Shown here: piece after piece, positions 15,234-23,254 of the stretch
Numbering within the stretch: position 1 is the first letter of the stretch
Layout: each line of letters opens with the position of its first letter
Source: JAGXQV01 sp964505475
Lineage (GTDB): Bacteria > Pseudomonadota > Gammaproteobacteria > Burkholderiales > Sulfuricellaceae
DNA length: 64,000 nt
Direction of reading: 5' to 3'
NCBI GenBank assembly: GCA_964505475.1
Contig: CAZDIJ010000006.1
Coordinates: 1-64,000 of the forward strand
Translations under genes and position numbers: made by a program
The notes under the pieces: model-generated
What the model was told of the DNA's origin: nothing
The model's input: the letters and a program-made list of their open reading frames with translations, nothing else
The model's database searches: none

Positions 15234-15680
15234 ATGGAAAAAACCCGCACGATGAAAACCCTGCCCACCTGGATCGCCGCGATGGCGCTATGCGCCGTGA
15301 CGGCGGGCGCGGCGGCGCACGATCATGACCACGATCACGGCGGCGGCGCGCCCGCCGAACTGGCGCTCGACAACGGCAAGAAATGGCCGACCGATGCCGC
15401 CCTGCGCCAGGGCATGGCGCGCATCCGCGCCGCCGTCGCGCAGGGCGCGCCGCTCGCCCCCGCCCAGGTGGCCGCTCAGGTAAACGGGCAAATCGCCTAC
15501 CTGGTGAACAATTGCAAGCTGGACCAGAAAACCGACGCCATGTTTCATCTCGTGTTGGCCGATTTGATCGCCGGCGCGGACATTCTGGACAAGCGTCCGG
15601 CGGCGCGGGAGGAAGGCATGGCCAGGATAAACAAGGCATTGCGGGATTACGCCGGCCATTTCGAACATCCCGGCTGGTAG
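15234..15680 (+). CDS. His-rich periplasmic protein (DnrO-like)
   Basis: A 148-residue exported protein with a signal peptide of about 28 residues. A HDHDHDHGGG cluster follows at the mature N-terminus. The rest is a compact helical domain ending FEHPGW. Similar proteins are labelled DnrO in some databases, but a function is not established as far as I know. The His cluster suggests binding of Zn, Cu or Ni. Its ATG has an AAGGAG ribosome site, and it lies 25 bases after the ABC ATPase gene, suggesting cotranscription with the exporter. Confidence 0.65.
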   Translation: MEKTRTMKTLPTWIAAMALCAVTAGAAAHDHDHDHGGGAPAELALDNGKKWPTDAALRQGMARIRAAVAQGAPLAPAQVAAQVNGQIAYLVNNCKLDQKTDAMFHLVLADLIAGADILDKRPAAREEGMARINKALRDYAGHFEHPGW

Positions 15681-15740
15681 CTTGATGGCGGCGGCGAAGC
15701 CGGGCAAGATGGCGGACTTTTCCCAGCCAGCTTTTCGCCC

Positions 15741-17045
15741 ATGAAAAAAACCTTCGCCGATTATTCCCGCAAGGAGCTGCTGACCGTCGGGCTGCCCGCC
15801 GCCGCGCTGATCGCGGCGCTGTTCTGGGCGGCTTCGCTGTTCGTCCAGCCGGCGCCGCCGCTATCCATCGTCATGGCCAGCGGCGCGGAAAGCGGCGCCT
15901 ACCACGGCTATGCCCAACGCTACCGGGAAATTCTGGCGCGCCACGGCATTACCCTGGAATTGCGTACTTCGTCCGGTTCGCTGGAAAACCTGCAACGCCT
16001 GAAGGACGGCAAGGCCATGGCCGGCTTCATCCAGGGCGGCAGCGCCGGCGCCGCCGACGGCGAGGGGCTGTTGTCGCTCGGCAGCATGTACTACGAACCC
16101 CTGTGGCTGTTCTACCGCGATGCGAACACGCTCGACCGGGTTGCCCAGTTGCGCGGCAAACGCCTCGCCATCGGCGCGGAAGGGAGCGGTACGCGCAAAC
16201 TGGCGATGCAGATCCTGGCGGCCAACGAGATGGGAGGCGACGGCGGAAAATTGCTGCCGCTTTCCGGCGACGCGGCGGCGGAAGCCTTGCGCCTGGGACA
16301 GGCGGACGCGGCCTTCATCATCGCCGGGGCGGATGCGGCGGTGGTGCGCAAGCTGCTGGGGATGGATGGCGTGCGCCTGATGAATTTCGCCCAGGCCGGC
16401 GCCTACGTGAAGCTTTTTCCCTTCCTGCACGCCATCACCTTGCCGCGCGGCGCGGTGGATCTGGTGCGCGACGCGCCGCCCGGGGATGTGACCCTGGTCG
16501 CCGCCACCGCCAACCTGGTGGTGCGCGAAGACATCCACCCCGCGTTGATCGCTTTGCTCCTCCAGGCCGCTTCCGAGGTGCACGGCGAGCCGGGCATGTT
16601 CCAGCGGCATCGTGAATTTCCCGCGCCCAAGGACCCCACCTTTGAACTCGGCAAGGATGCCGAGCGCTATTACAAATCCGGGCCGCCCTTTCTCCAGCGC
16701 TATCTGCCGTTCTGGGCGGCCACCCTGGTGGATCGCGTGCTGGTGATGGTTCTGCCGCTGCTGGCGCTGATCCCGATTCTGCGCGCCATCCCGTCCGTCT
16801 ACGCCTGGCGCGTCACCTCGCGGATTTACCGCTGGTACGGCGACCTGTCGCTGCTGGAAAACGAAATCAGGGAAGACTACGCCCCCGAACGCTACGACGG
16901 CTACCTCGCCCGCCTCGACGCCATGGAAGAGCGGGTCAACAAGCGTCCGGTGCCGGTTTCCTTCGCCCACCTGCTCTATACCTTGCGCGAGCACATTCAC
17001 CTGGTGCGCATTTCGCTGGAACGCAAGCGTAGGGAAGCGAACTGA
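15741..17045 (+). CDS. TAXI family TRAP transporter solute-binding protein, membrane-anchored
   Basis: A 434-residue protein. An N-terminal membrane helix (about 14-34) is followed by a TAXI-type periplasmic binding domain (IVMASGAESGAYHGYAQRY, GSLENLQRLKDGKAMAGFIQ, AIGAEGSGTRKLAMQIL). A second helix (about 328-348) and a cytoplasmic tail of about 85 residues close the protein. TAXI proteins usually deliver solutes to a fused TRAP permease, none of which is present here. The double anchor and tail suggest a sensory or docking role instead. It follows the exporter operon. Confidence 0.82.
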   Translation: MKKTFADYSRKELLTVGLPAAALIAALFWAASLFVQPAPPLSIVMASGAESGAYHGYAQRYREILARHGITLELRTSSGSLENLQRLKDGKAMAGFIQGGSAGAADGEGLLSLGSMYYEPLWLFYRDANTLDRVAQLRGKRLAIGAEGSGTRKLAMQILAANEMGGDGGKLLPLSGDAAAEALRLGQADAAFIIAGADAAVVRKLLGMDGVRLMNFAQAGAYVKLFPFLHAITLPRGAVDLVRDAPPGDVTLVAATANLVVREDIHPALIALLLQAASEVHGEPGMFQRHREFPAPKDPTFELGKDAERYYKSGPPFLQRYLPFWAATLVDRVLVMVLPLLALIPILRAIPSVYAWRVTSRIYRWYGDLSLLENEIREDYAPERYDGYLARLDAMEERVNKRPVPVSFAHLLYTLREHIHLVRISLERKRREAN

Positions 17046-17067
17046 ACGGATTTGCTAAAAAACGCAG

Positions 17068-17204
17068 TTCAACCACGGGGAACACGGGGAGATGACGGGA
17101 TGGCGGCGAGGCATGAAGAATATGCCGCTCACCCGGCGGGTGAACAGCCAACCTCTTTCAACCGGATGTTTCCCCGCTTTTTCCCGGTGTCCCCGTGGTT
17201 CAAA
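17068..17204. repeat. Intergenic inverted repeat, family A, copy 4
   Basis: The left arm (17068-17090, TTCAACCACGGGGAACACGG) pairs with the right arm (17181-17204, CCGGTGTCCCCGTGGTTCAA). The roughly 90 bp between the arms hold no gene. The element fills the space between the TAXI gene and the FKBP gene. Confidence 0.8.
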
Positions 17205-17266
17205 TGGGGAATTCAGGATGAAGAGTTTTTTCTGGCACAATGCCGGTTTTTTGCTAGGAGACTCCC

Positions 17267-17611
17267 ATGGCTGAAATCACCACTTCCAGCGGCCTGATCT
17301 ATGAAGACACCCGCGAGGGCGAAGGCGCTGCCGCCGCCGCCGGACAGCGTGTTTCGGTGCACTACACCGGCTGGCTGACCAACGGAACCAAGTTCGATTC
17401 GAGCAAGGACCGCAATGATCCCTTCGATTTCCCGCTCGGCGGCGGCCGCGTAATCCGCGGCTGGGACGAGGGCGTGCAAGGCATGAAGGTGGGCGGCGTG
17501 CGCAAGCTGACCATCCCGCCGGAGCTGGGTTATGGCGCGCGCGGCGCAGGCGGCGTGATTCCGCCCAATGCCACCCTGGTGTTCGAAGTCGAGCTGCTGG
17601 GGATACTCTGA
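17267..17611 (+). CDS. FKBP-type peptidyl-prolyl isomerase
   Basis: A 114-residue single-domain FKBP. It carries the fold signatures VSVHYTGWLTNGTKFDSS, PLGGGRVIRGWDEGVQGMKVGG and the C-terminal PPNATLVFEVELL. There is no signal peptide, so it should be cytosolic and aid protein folding. The length is that of the minimal FKBP12-like form. The next gene, a pseudouridine synthase, begins 28 bases downstream on the same strand. Confidence 0.95.
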   Translation: MAEITTSSGLIYEDTREGEGAAAAAGQRVSVHYTGWLTNGTKFDSSKDRNDPFDFPLGGGRVIRGWDEGVQGMKVGGVRKLTIPPELGYGARGAGGVIPPNATLVFEVELLGIL

Positions 17612-17639
17612 AATCCTGGCTCATCAGGCGAGCGTTCCG

Positions 17640-18371
17640 ATGACTGAATTGATACGCCTTTCCAAGCTGATGTCCGAGCGCGGCCTGTGTTCGCGCCGCG
17701 AAGCGGACGTCTACATCGAGCGGGGCTGGGTGCGGGTCGATGGCGAGGTGGTGAACGTGCTGGGCGCCAGGATAGACCCTTCCCAGACCATCACCCTCGA
17801 CAAGGCGGCGCGCGAAATCCAGACGCTCCAGGTCACCATCCTCCTCAACAAGCCGGTCGGTTACGTTTCCGGCCAGCCGGAAAAAGGCTACAAGGCGGCG
17901 GTGACGCTGATCGGCCAGGAATCGCACTTCCCCGGCGACCGCACGCAGCGCTTCCATCCCGGCCACCTGCGCGGCTTGGCCCCCGCCGGGCGGCTCGACA
18001 TCGACTCGCAAGGCCTGCTGGTGTTCACCCAGGACGGCCGCATCGCCAAGCGTCTGATCGGCGCCGATTCGGAAGTGGAGAAGGAATACCTGGTGCGCGT
18101 GGAAGGCCACCTCGACGACAAGGGTCTGGCGCTGCTCAACCGCGGCCTCAGCCTGGACGGCGCGGCGCTCAAGCCGGCCAAGGTGTCCTGGCAGAACCGC
18201 GACCAGTTGCGCTTCATTCTCAAGGAAGGCAAGAAACGCCAGATCCGCCGCATGTGCGAACTGGTCGGCCTGAAAGTGCTGGGTCTGAAGCGGGTGCGCA
18301 TCGGCAAGGTCATGCTCGGCGACCTGCCGGAAGGACAGTGGCGCTATTTGCGCGAGGGCGAGAAGTTTTAG
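17640..18371 (+). CDS. 23S rRNA pseudouridine synthase, RluF/RluB/RsuA family
   Basis: A 243-residue enzyme that isomerises a uridine in rRNA. An S4 RNA-binding domain (residues 5-60, RLSKLMSERGLCSRREADVY) precedes the catalytic domain, in which GRLDIDSQGLLVFTQDG holds the catalytic Asp. A basic KKRQIRRMCELVGL segment follows, typical of the RsuA branch. The pattern is closest to RluF, which acts on 23S rRNA. The stop lies four bases before an inverted repeat that begins the DUF559 unit. Confidence 0.9.
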   Translation: MTELIRLSKLMSERGLCSRREADVYIERGWVRVDGEVVNVLGARIDPSQTITLDKAAREIQTLQVTILLNKPVGYVSGQPEKGYKAAVTLIGQESHFPGDRTQRFHPGHLRGLAPAGRLDIDSQGLLVFTQDGRIAKRLIGADSEVEKEYLVRVEGHLDDKGLALLNRGLSLDGAALKPAKVSWQNRDQLRFILKEGKKRQIRRMCELVGLKVLGLKRVRIGKVMLGDLPEGQWRYLREGEKF

Positions 18372-18374
18372 CTT

Positions 18375-18467
18375 GCCCCCTCCCCAACCCTCCCCCGCGC
18401 TACGCGCAAGGGAGGGAGCACGGCGCTCCTTCCCCCGTCTACGGGGGAAGGCTGGGATGGGGGGAAT
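18375..18467. repeat. Long inverted repeat flanking the DUF559 gene, left copy (family C)
   Basis: A 93-bp element made of two internal hairpins (one around CCCGCGCTACGCGCAAGGG, one around CCCCCGTCTACGGGGG). It is nearly identical, in reverse orientation, to 18810-18900. The DUF559 stop codon lies inside it, so the element encodes the last residues of that protein (SPHPSLPP). Confidence 0.88.
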
Positions 18468-18801
18468 TTAACGCTTCGAGTATCGTTTCAAGCACGGCAG
18501 CCGTCTCCTGCCACACCTGGTTATCCCAAAACCGCAACACCCGAAATCCTCGTTCTTCGATTTGCCGGTCTCTATGGCTATCGTATTGCGAGCTGTCTTG
18601 ATGCTGCCCACCATCCAATTCGATGACCAGTTTGGTTTCGATGCAGGCGAAATCGGCGATATAGGAACCAATAGGAACTTGGCGCCGGAAACGATGGCCG
18701 CCAATTTGCCGGTCGCGCAGAAAGCGCCAGAGGTGGCGTTCGGTATCGGTTGCTTGGTTTCTCAGGGTGCGAGCGCGCTGTTGCAGGGTGGGGTTGCGCA
18801 T
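18439..18801 (-). CDS. DUF559 endonuclease-fold protein (Vsr-like)
   Basis: A 120-residue protein of the DUF559 family, related to very-short-patch-repair nucleases of the PD-(D/E)xK fold. It shows TERHLWRFLRDRQIGGHRFRRQ, then IADFACIETKLVIELDGGQH (the D and ExK-like acidic core) and RDRQIEERGFRVLRFWDNQV. All expected catalytic positions appear present. No methyltransferase is nearby. The gene is framed on both sides by a 91-93 bp inverted repeat and sits exactly between two convergent housekeeping genes, which suggests insertion as a unit. Confidence 0.85.
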   Translation of the reverse strand: MRNPTLQQRARTLRNQATDTERHLWRFLRDRQIGGHRFRRQVPIGSYIADFACIETKLVIELDGGQHQDSSQYDSHRDRQIEERGFRVLRFWDNQVWQETAAVLETILEALNSPHPSLPP

Positions 18802-18809
18802 ATTTATTC

Positions 18810-18900
18810 ATTCCCCCCATCCCAACCTTCCCCCGCAAGCGAGGGAAGGAGGCCTACTCCCTCCCTTGCGCGCAGCGCGGGGGAGGGCCGGGGTGGGGGC
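18810..18900. repeat. Long inverted repeat flanking the DUF559 gene, right copy (family C)
   Basis: The reverse complement of this 91-bp element matches 18375-18467 over its whole length with scattered changes, mostly in hairpin loops. It starts eight bases upstream of the DUF559 start codon and ends eight bases before the aldolase stop codon. The promoter of the DUF559 gene must therefore lie within or beyond the repeat. Confidence 0.88.
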
Positions 18901-18908
18901 AGCAATCG

Positions 18909-19830
18909 TCAGGCGACGGTCACTTCCTTCGCCAGATACACATCCTGAATGGCATTCAACAGCGTCACTCCGTCCTGCATCGGCTTCTGGAAAGCCTTGC
19001 GCCCGGAGATCAACCCCATGCCGCCGGCGCGTTTGTTGATGACGGCGGTGCGCACCGCTTGTTCCAGATCGTTTTCCCCCGACGAACCGCCCGAATTGAT
19101 TAGCCCGGCGCGCCCCATGTAGCAGTTGGCGACCTGGTAGCGCACCAAGTCGATGGGGTGGTCGCTGGTCAGTTCCGAATACACCTTGGGATGGGTCTTG
19201 CCGAACTTGATGGCGTTGTAGCCGCCGTTGTTCTCGGCCATTTTCTGCTTGACGATGTCGGCCTCGATGGTGGNNNNNNNNNNTGATTTCCTGGATCTGC
19301 CGGCGCGACTCGGGCGAGCCGTAATACACCGTGGCGCCGACCGCCACCGCGCCCATGTCGAAGGCCTGATCGACGCTGGCGAACAGGGTCTGGTCGTAGA
19401 TCGCCGGGAAGGTGAGGATTTCGTTGTGGTTGATCTTCACCAGGAAGGGAATCTTGTGCGCGTATTTGCGCGCCACCGATCCCAGCACGCCCAGCGTCGA
19501 GGCCACTGCGTTGCAGCCGCCCTCGATGGCGAGCTTGACGATGTTTTCCGGGTCGAAGTAGATGGGGTTGGGGGCGAAGGAAGCGCCGCCGGAATGCTCG
19601 ATGCCTTGGTCGACCGGGAGGATGGAGAGGTAGCCGCTACCCGCCATGCGCCCATGGCCGTACATGGTCTGCAACGCACGCAGCACGCCGGGCTTGCGGT
19701 CTTTCTGCGCCACCACCCGATCCACGTAATCCGGCCCGGGCAGATGAAGCATGTCTTTCGGAATGCCCTTGCATTGGTAGGTCAGCAGCGATTCGGCTTC
19801 GTTGCCGAGCAGTTGGGCTATATCGGTCAT
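18909..19830 (-). CDS. Class I fructose-bisphosphate aldolase, interrupted by an assembly gap
   Basis: A glycolytic and gluconeogenic enzyme of the DhnA/FbaB class I type. The N-terminal half (19284-19830, about 182 residues) contains SGYLSILPVDQGIEHSGGAS and NHNEILTFPAIYDQTLFAS. The C-terminal half (18909-19273) contains TIEADIVKQKMAENNGGYNA and GRAGLINSGGSSGENDL. Ten Ns at 19274-19283 separate them and the halves are in different frames. Homologues carry about 45 more residues at this point, so roughly 130 bases are missing. The second ATG (19830) has better ribosome-site spacing. The gene is probably intact in the genome. Confidence 0.9.
19274..19283. other. Assembly gap (10 Ns)
   Basis: Ten undetermined bases break the aldolase gene. 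The frame change across them shows that the run is a placeholder and not the true gap length. Confidence 0.97.
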
Positions 19831-19873
19831 CATCCTCTCCTGTTTGTAAGAATCCGACTTAAGTTATAGCAGA

Positions 19874-20146
19874 TTATCCGGCAGCGGCGGCGCCCTGCTC
19901 GGGCACGATATGCGCCTTGACGGCTTCCAGCGCGTCGCGCAGGGTTTCCTCGGAGACTTCGTTGAGGCACTCGGCGAGCATGTCGGCGGCGTCGTAGGTA
20001 TCCTGCGGCAACTGGTCGGGATCGAGTTCGGCGACGAAGGCGGCGGCGGCTCCGGCGATCTTCAGCAGGGTCTGGCGTTCTTTCATCAGGATTTCCATTT
20101 CGCTGCGCAGCATGGCGATTTCCTGATCTTTAATGGCGTGGGGCAT
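19874..20146 (-). CDS. Small hypothetical protein with coiled-coil N-terminus
   Basis: A 90-residue acidic protein. The first half (KDQEIAMLRSEMEILMKERQTLLKIAG) is a predicted amphipathic or coiled-coil helix. The second half is rich in Asp, Glu and Ala. No Cys, signal peptide or membrane segment is present. It lies 43 bases upstream of the aldolase gene on the same strand and may share its transcript. I do not recognise a family. Confidence 0.6.
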   Translation of the reverse strand: MPHAIKDQEIAMLRSEMEILMKERQTLLKIAGAAAAFVAELDPDQLPQDTYDAADMLAECLNEVSEETLRDALEAVKAHIVPEQGAAAAG

Positions 20147-20209
20147 GATTGTTTTCCTGGTCGTGGGCGGATGCCCGAATAGTGGGATGCTCCTAAAGCT
20201 TTGTCAACG

Positions 20210-20722
20210 ATGGCCGTCATATCCAGAATGAATTCCATGATTGCGGTTTCCCGTCACCTCGCCCGCTGCGGAGTGCTGTATCTGGCGGCGCTGCTGGCCG
20301 GTTGCGGCAGCGCGCCGCCGCAGCACATGCCCTCGCAAAATCGCGAGCCGGCCAGCGAAGTGGTGATGTACGCGCTGGGGCTGATGGGCGTCGATTACCG
20401 CTTTGGCGGCAAGAACCCGGAAAGCGGCCTGGATTGCAGCGGCATGGTGAGCTACATTTACCGTGAGGCGCTGGGCGTCGAGTTGCCGCCCAATGCCGCG
20501 CGCCTCGCGCAAATCGGCCGGGAAATCGAAGCAACCCGCCTGGCGCCGGGTGACCTGGTGTTTTTCAACACCACCGGCAAATCCTTTTCCCACGTCGGCA
20601 TTTATCTCGGCGACGACCGTTTCATCCACGCCCCGAGCAGCAACGGCAAAATCAAGATCAGCAATCTCAAGTCCGGCTATTACGCCAAGCGTTTCGAGGC
20701 GGCGCGGACTTTCTTCGATTGA
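20210..20722 (+). CDS. NlpC/P60 family cell-wall peptidase, lipoprotein
   Basis: A 170-residue outer-membrane lipoprotein hydrolase. The signal sequence ends in a lipobox (LLAGC). The mature NlpC/P60 domain holds the catalytic Cys in GLDCSGMVSYIY, the His in FSHVGIYLGDD and a third polar residue in FIHAPSS. These enzymes cleave peptide cross-links in peptidoglycan. The start is uncertain: ATGs at 20210, 20228 and 20237 are in frame and none has a strong ribosome site. It converges with the MarR-like gene, 12 bases apart. Confidence 0.9.
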   Translation: MAVISRMNSMIAVSRHLARCGVLYLAALLAGCGSAPPQHMPSQNREPASEVVMYALGLMGVDYRFGGKNPESGLDCSGMVSYIYREALGVELPPNAARLAQIGREIEATRLAPGDLVFFNTTGKSFSHVGIYLGDDRFIHAPSSNGKIKISNLKSGYYAKRFEAARTFFD

Positions 20723-20734
20723 GCCGCGGGGCGC

Positions 20735-21343
20735 CTAATTGGGGTGGTCGGCCGCTTGCCAATCGTCGCACTCGCATTGCTTGGTGGAGGGGGTCAACGC
20801 TTTCAGGAAACCGTGTCCCTTGTCGAGCAGCAACCGGCACGTGCCGTCGCTATCCTCGACAAAGCGGAACAGGCCGGACTGGAATGCCCGCGCGCCTTCC
20901 CAATGGATGCAGGTGCCGCAGACCCGCTCGCTGGGGGGCATGGAAATCAGGTTGAACATGACGGCTGGTCTTCCTTTTCGTAGCGGGGGGATGGTGTCGA
21001 TTTTTCCGGTCGAGATTTCGGCCTGTTCGATCAGGCGGGCGTATTTGGCCAGCAGGCGGTCAGCGCTGGGTGAAATTCTCAATTCGATCATGCGCTTGTC
21101 GGCGGGGTTGGTGTCCTTGTCGATCATTCCGAGGCCGATCAGGCGATTGAGCCGCCTTTGCACGGTGGAGGCCGCCGCCAGGTCGAGAAGAAATAATTGC
21201 TTTAAAGTCAGTGCGTTGCCGTTCTTTTGATGAAAACCGACCTCGATGACGATGCTGTAGTCAACTAGGGTTTGAAGCATGTAGAGGTGCTTCCGCTGGA
21301 AAATGCTGAGCAGCCAGAGGTTGTAAAACGCGTTGGTTTTCAT
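20735..21343 (-). CDS. MarR-like winged-helix protein with Cys-rich C-terminal tail
   Basis: A 202-residue protein. Residues about 20-115 form a MarR-type winged helix (LTLKQLFLLDLAAASTVQRR, then NRLIGLGMIDKDTNPADKRM, the recognition helix and wing). The tail from about residue 130 is unusual. It has VCGTCIHWEG, a later Cys in DGTCRLLL and a final CECDDW, five Cys in all, which could bind Fe-S, Zn or haem. A perfect palindrome lies 48 bases upstream of the start, consistent with autoregulation. A redox- or metal-sensing repressor is a reasonable inference. Confidence 0.7.
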   Translation of the reverse strand: MKTNAFYNLWLLSIFQRKHLYMLQTLVDYSIVIEVGFHQKNGNALTLKQLFLLDLAAASTVQRRLNRLIGLGMIDKDTNPADKRMIELRISPSADRLLAKYARLIEQAEISTGKIDTIPPLRKGRPAVMFNLISMPPSERVCGTCIHWEGARAFQSGLFRFVEDSDGTCRLLLDKGHGFLKALTPSTKQCECDDWQAADHPN

Positions 21344-21390
21344 GTTGCCGGCAACTTTAACTGAATCCAGCGCCAGTTCAACGGCAATTT

Positions 21391-21407
21391 ATAGTCAAAC
21401 TGACTAT
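21391..21407. promoter_or_regulatory. MarR-type operator palindrome
   Basis: The perfect inverted repeat ATAGTCA-AAC-TGACTAT (17 bp) stands in the region divergent between the MarR-like gene and fmdB. A TATAAA hexamer on the minus strand overlaps its left arm. Size and symmetry fit a MarR dimer site. Repression of the MarR-like gene itself is the simplest reading. Confidence 0.65.
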
Positions 21408-21582
21408 GGTTATTTGCATTTTTCATGCCTTCCCCGGCAGCCTGAAAAAGCCTCCGATCTTCCCAAACGGCCTGACGGCAAGGCATCTGGAGCGTTTTCC
21501 TCTTGCAATTGTTAAAATTATCCCCATTTAGCCCTTGTATTTTTGAGTATAATTCCGTGTTTTCAAAATTTTGGAGGTTGCC

Positions 21583-21834
21583 ATGCCCATTTATGAATAT
21601 CGTTGTTCTTCTTGCGGCTCCCAAAAGGAACACATGCAGAAGATGAGCGACCCGCTGCTGACCGCTTGCCCGGAATGCGGCAAGGAGACCTATGCCAAGA
21701 TGCTCACCGCCGCCGGCTTTCAACTGAAGGGCAGCGGCTGGTACCAGACCGATTTCAAGGGCGGCTGCGCCGCGCCCAAGGAAAGCCAGCCGGCCGCGCC
21801 GGCATGCGGCGGCGGTTGCGGCTGCGCCGGCTAA
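21583..21834 (+). CDS. FmdB family zinc-ribbon protein
   Basis: An 83-residue protein beginning MPIYEYRCSSCG. It has two CxxC knuckles (CSSC, CPEC) forming a zinc ribbon, then LKGSGWYQTDF and a Cys/Gly-rich tail (CGGGCGCAG). FmdB-type ribbons are thought to act as small regulators; the exact role is unknown. The ATG at 21583 has a GGAGG ribosome site. The next gene starts directly after its stop (TAAATG). A TATAAT at 21548-21553 is a likely -10 box. Confidence 0.92.
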   Translation: MPIYEYRCSSCGSQKEHMQKMSDPLLTACPECGKETYAKMLTAAGFQLKGSGWYQTDFKGGCAAPKESQPAAPACGGGCGCAG

Positions 21835-22464
21835 ATGTTCAAGCGCTATTTCATCACCGGGCTGCTGATCTGGGTGCCGCTCGGCATCACGGTGTGGGTG
21901 CTCAACCTGCTGATCGGCACCATGGATCAGAGCCTGTTGCTGCTGCCGGAAAGTCTGCGCCCGGAAAACAGCGTCGGCGTGTCGCTGCCCGGCCTGGGCG
22001 TGATATTGACGCTGGGCGTGATCCTGCTCACCGGCGTGCTTACCGCGAACATCGTCGGCCAGCGCCTGATTCGCTTCTGGGAAAGCGTGCTGGCGCGCAT
22101 CCCGGTGGTGAAATCCATCTATTACAGCGTCAAGCAGGTCAGCGACACGCTGTTTTCCGGCAGCGGCGAAGCTTTCCGCAAGGTGCTGCTGGTGCATTAT
22201 CCGCACCCCCAGGCCTGGTCGCTGGCTTTTCAGACCGCCATTCCGGGGCGCGGCGTCGCCTCGCGCCTGGATGGCGAATACGTCGGCGTGTTCATCCCGA
22301 CGACGCCCAGCCCGGTCAACGGTTTTTATTTTTTCGTGAAGAAAAGCGAAACCATCGAACTCGACATCAGCGTGGACGATGCCCTGAAATACATCATCTC
22401 CATGGGGGTGGTGGCCTCGTCGGACAAGATGCCGGCCAGCGTCAGCGATTATCCGGGCAATTGA
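21835..22464 (+). CDS. DUF502 family membrane protein
   Basis: A 209-residue inner-membrane protein with two helices (about 5-27 and 55-78). The family signatures WVPLGITVWVLN, SIYYSVKQVSDTLF and GVFIPTTPSPVNGFYFFV are present. The function of the family is not known; plant relatives act in membrane trafficking. It begins immediately after the fmdB stop and is cotranscribed. The order fmdB, DUF502, then aspS is common in betaproteobacteria. Confidence 0.9.
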   Translation: MFKRYFITGLLIWVPLGITVWVLNLLIGTMDQSLLLLPESLRPENSVGVSLPGLGVILTLGVILLTGVLTANIVGQRLIRFWESVLARIPVVKSIYYSVKQVSDTLFSGSGEAFRKVLLVHYPHPQAWSLAFQTAIPGRGVASRLDGEYVGVFIPTTPSPVNGFYFFVKKSETIELDISVDDALKYIISMGVVASSDKMPASVSDYPGN

Positions 22465-22477
22465 GCCGCTACCCGTC

Positions 22478-23215
22478 ATGAACGAAACCCTGAAAACCCT
22501 GACCAGCCATCGGTCGATCCGCAGCTATACCGCGGAACCCGTGACGGACGAGCAGCTCGACGCCATCGTTCATGCCGCGCAATCCGCCCCTTCGTCGATC
22601 AACGGCCAGCAGGTGTCGATTATTTGCGTGCAGGATCAAGCCAATCGGCTGCGCATTGCCGAATTGTCAGGCGGTCAGCCGTGGGTCGCGCAGGCGCCGG
22701 CGTTCCTGCTGTTCTGCGCCGATTTCCACCGCGCCCACCTTGCCGCTCGGATGCGCGGCCATGAACTGGCCATCACCGGAAGCGTCGAGGCGCTGATCGT
22801 CGGCGCCTGCGATGTCGGCCTGGCCATGGGCAACGCCATTGCCGCCGCCGAATCGCTGGGGCTGGGCATCGTTCCCATCGGCGGGGTGCGCAACCAGCCG
22901 CAGGCTTTGGTGGAATTGCTGGGTTTGCCGCGCTACGTGTTTCCCATTTGCGGCCTGGTGGTCGGCCATCCCGCCTCGCAAACCGCGCTCAAGCCGCGCC
23001 TGCCGCGCGCTGCGGTGTTCCACCGCGAGAAATACCAGCCCGACCTGCAACCCCTGATCGAGGAATACGATCCCATTCTGGCTTCCTTCATGGAGCGGGC
23101 GACGCAAGGCCGCCTCACCAAGCCCTGGTCGCAAGCCGTGGCCGAATTCTACGACCACCTGTATTTTCCCGACATTCGCGCCGCCCTGGAAAAACAGGGC
23201 TTCGATTGCAAATAG
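22478..23215 (+). CDS. NfsA-like oxygen-insensitive nitroreductase
   Basis: A 245-residue flavoenzyme of the nitroreductase superfamily. The FMN phosphate site is HRSIRSYTAEPV, followed by APSSINGQQVSIICVQD and a VPIGGVRNQP segment typical of NfsA/FRP-type proteins. It should reduce nitroaromatics, quinones or flavins with NADPH. It starts 13 bases after the DUF502 stop and precedes aspS, so it appears to be part of the same operon. Confidence 0.88.
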   Translation: MNETLKTLTSHRSIRSYTAEPVTDEQLDAIVHAAQSAPSSINGQQVSIICVQDQANRLRIAELSGGQPWVAQAPAFLLFCADFHRAHLAARMRGHELAITGSVEALIVGACDVGLAMGNAIAAAESLGLGIVPIGGVRNQPQALVELLGLPRYVFPICGLVVGHPASQTALKPRLPRAAVFHREKYQPDLQPLIEEYDPILASFMERATQGRLTKPWSQAVAEFYDHLYFPDIRAALEKQGFDCK

Positions 23216-23254
23216 ATTTTCCGTTTCAACCCTTTTATTTTTTGAAATTCAATC

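Noticed and set aside
15741..17045. Complete TRAP transporter
   Set aside because: Only the TAXI binding protein is present; no DctQM or fused 4TM-12TM permease gene lies nearby.
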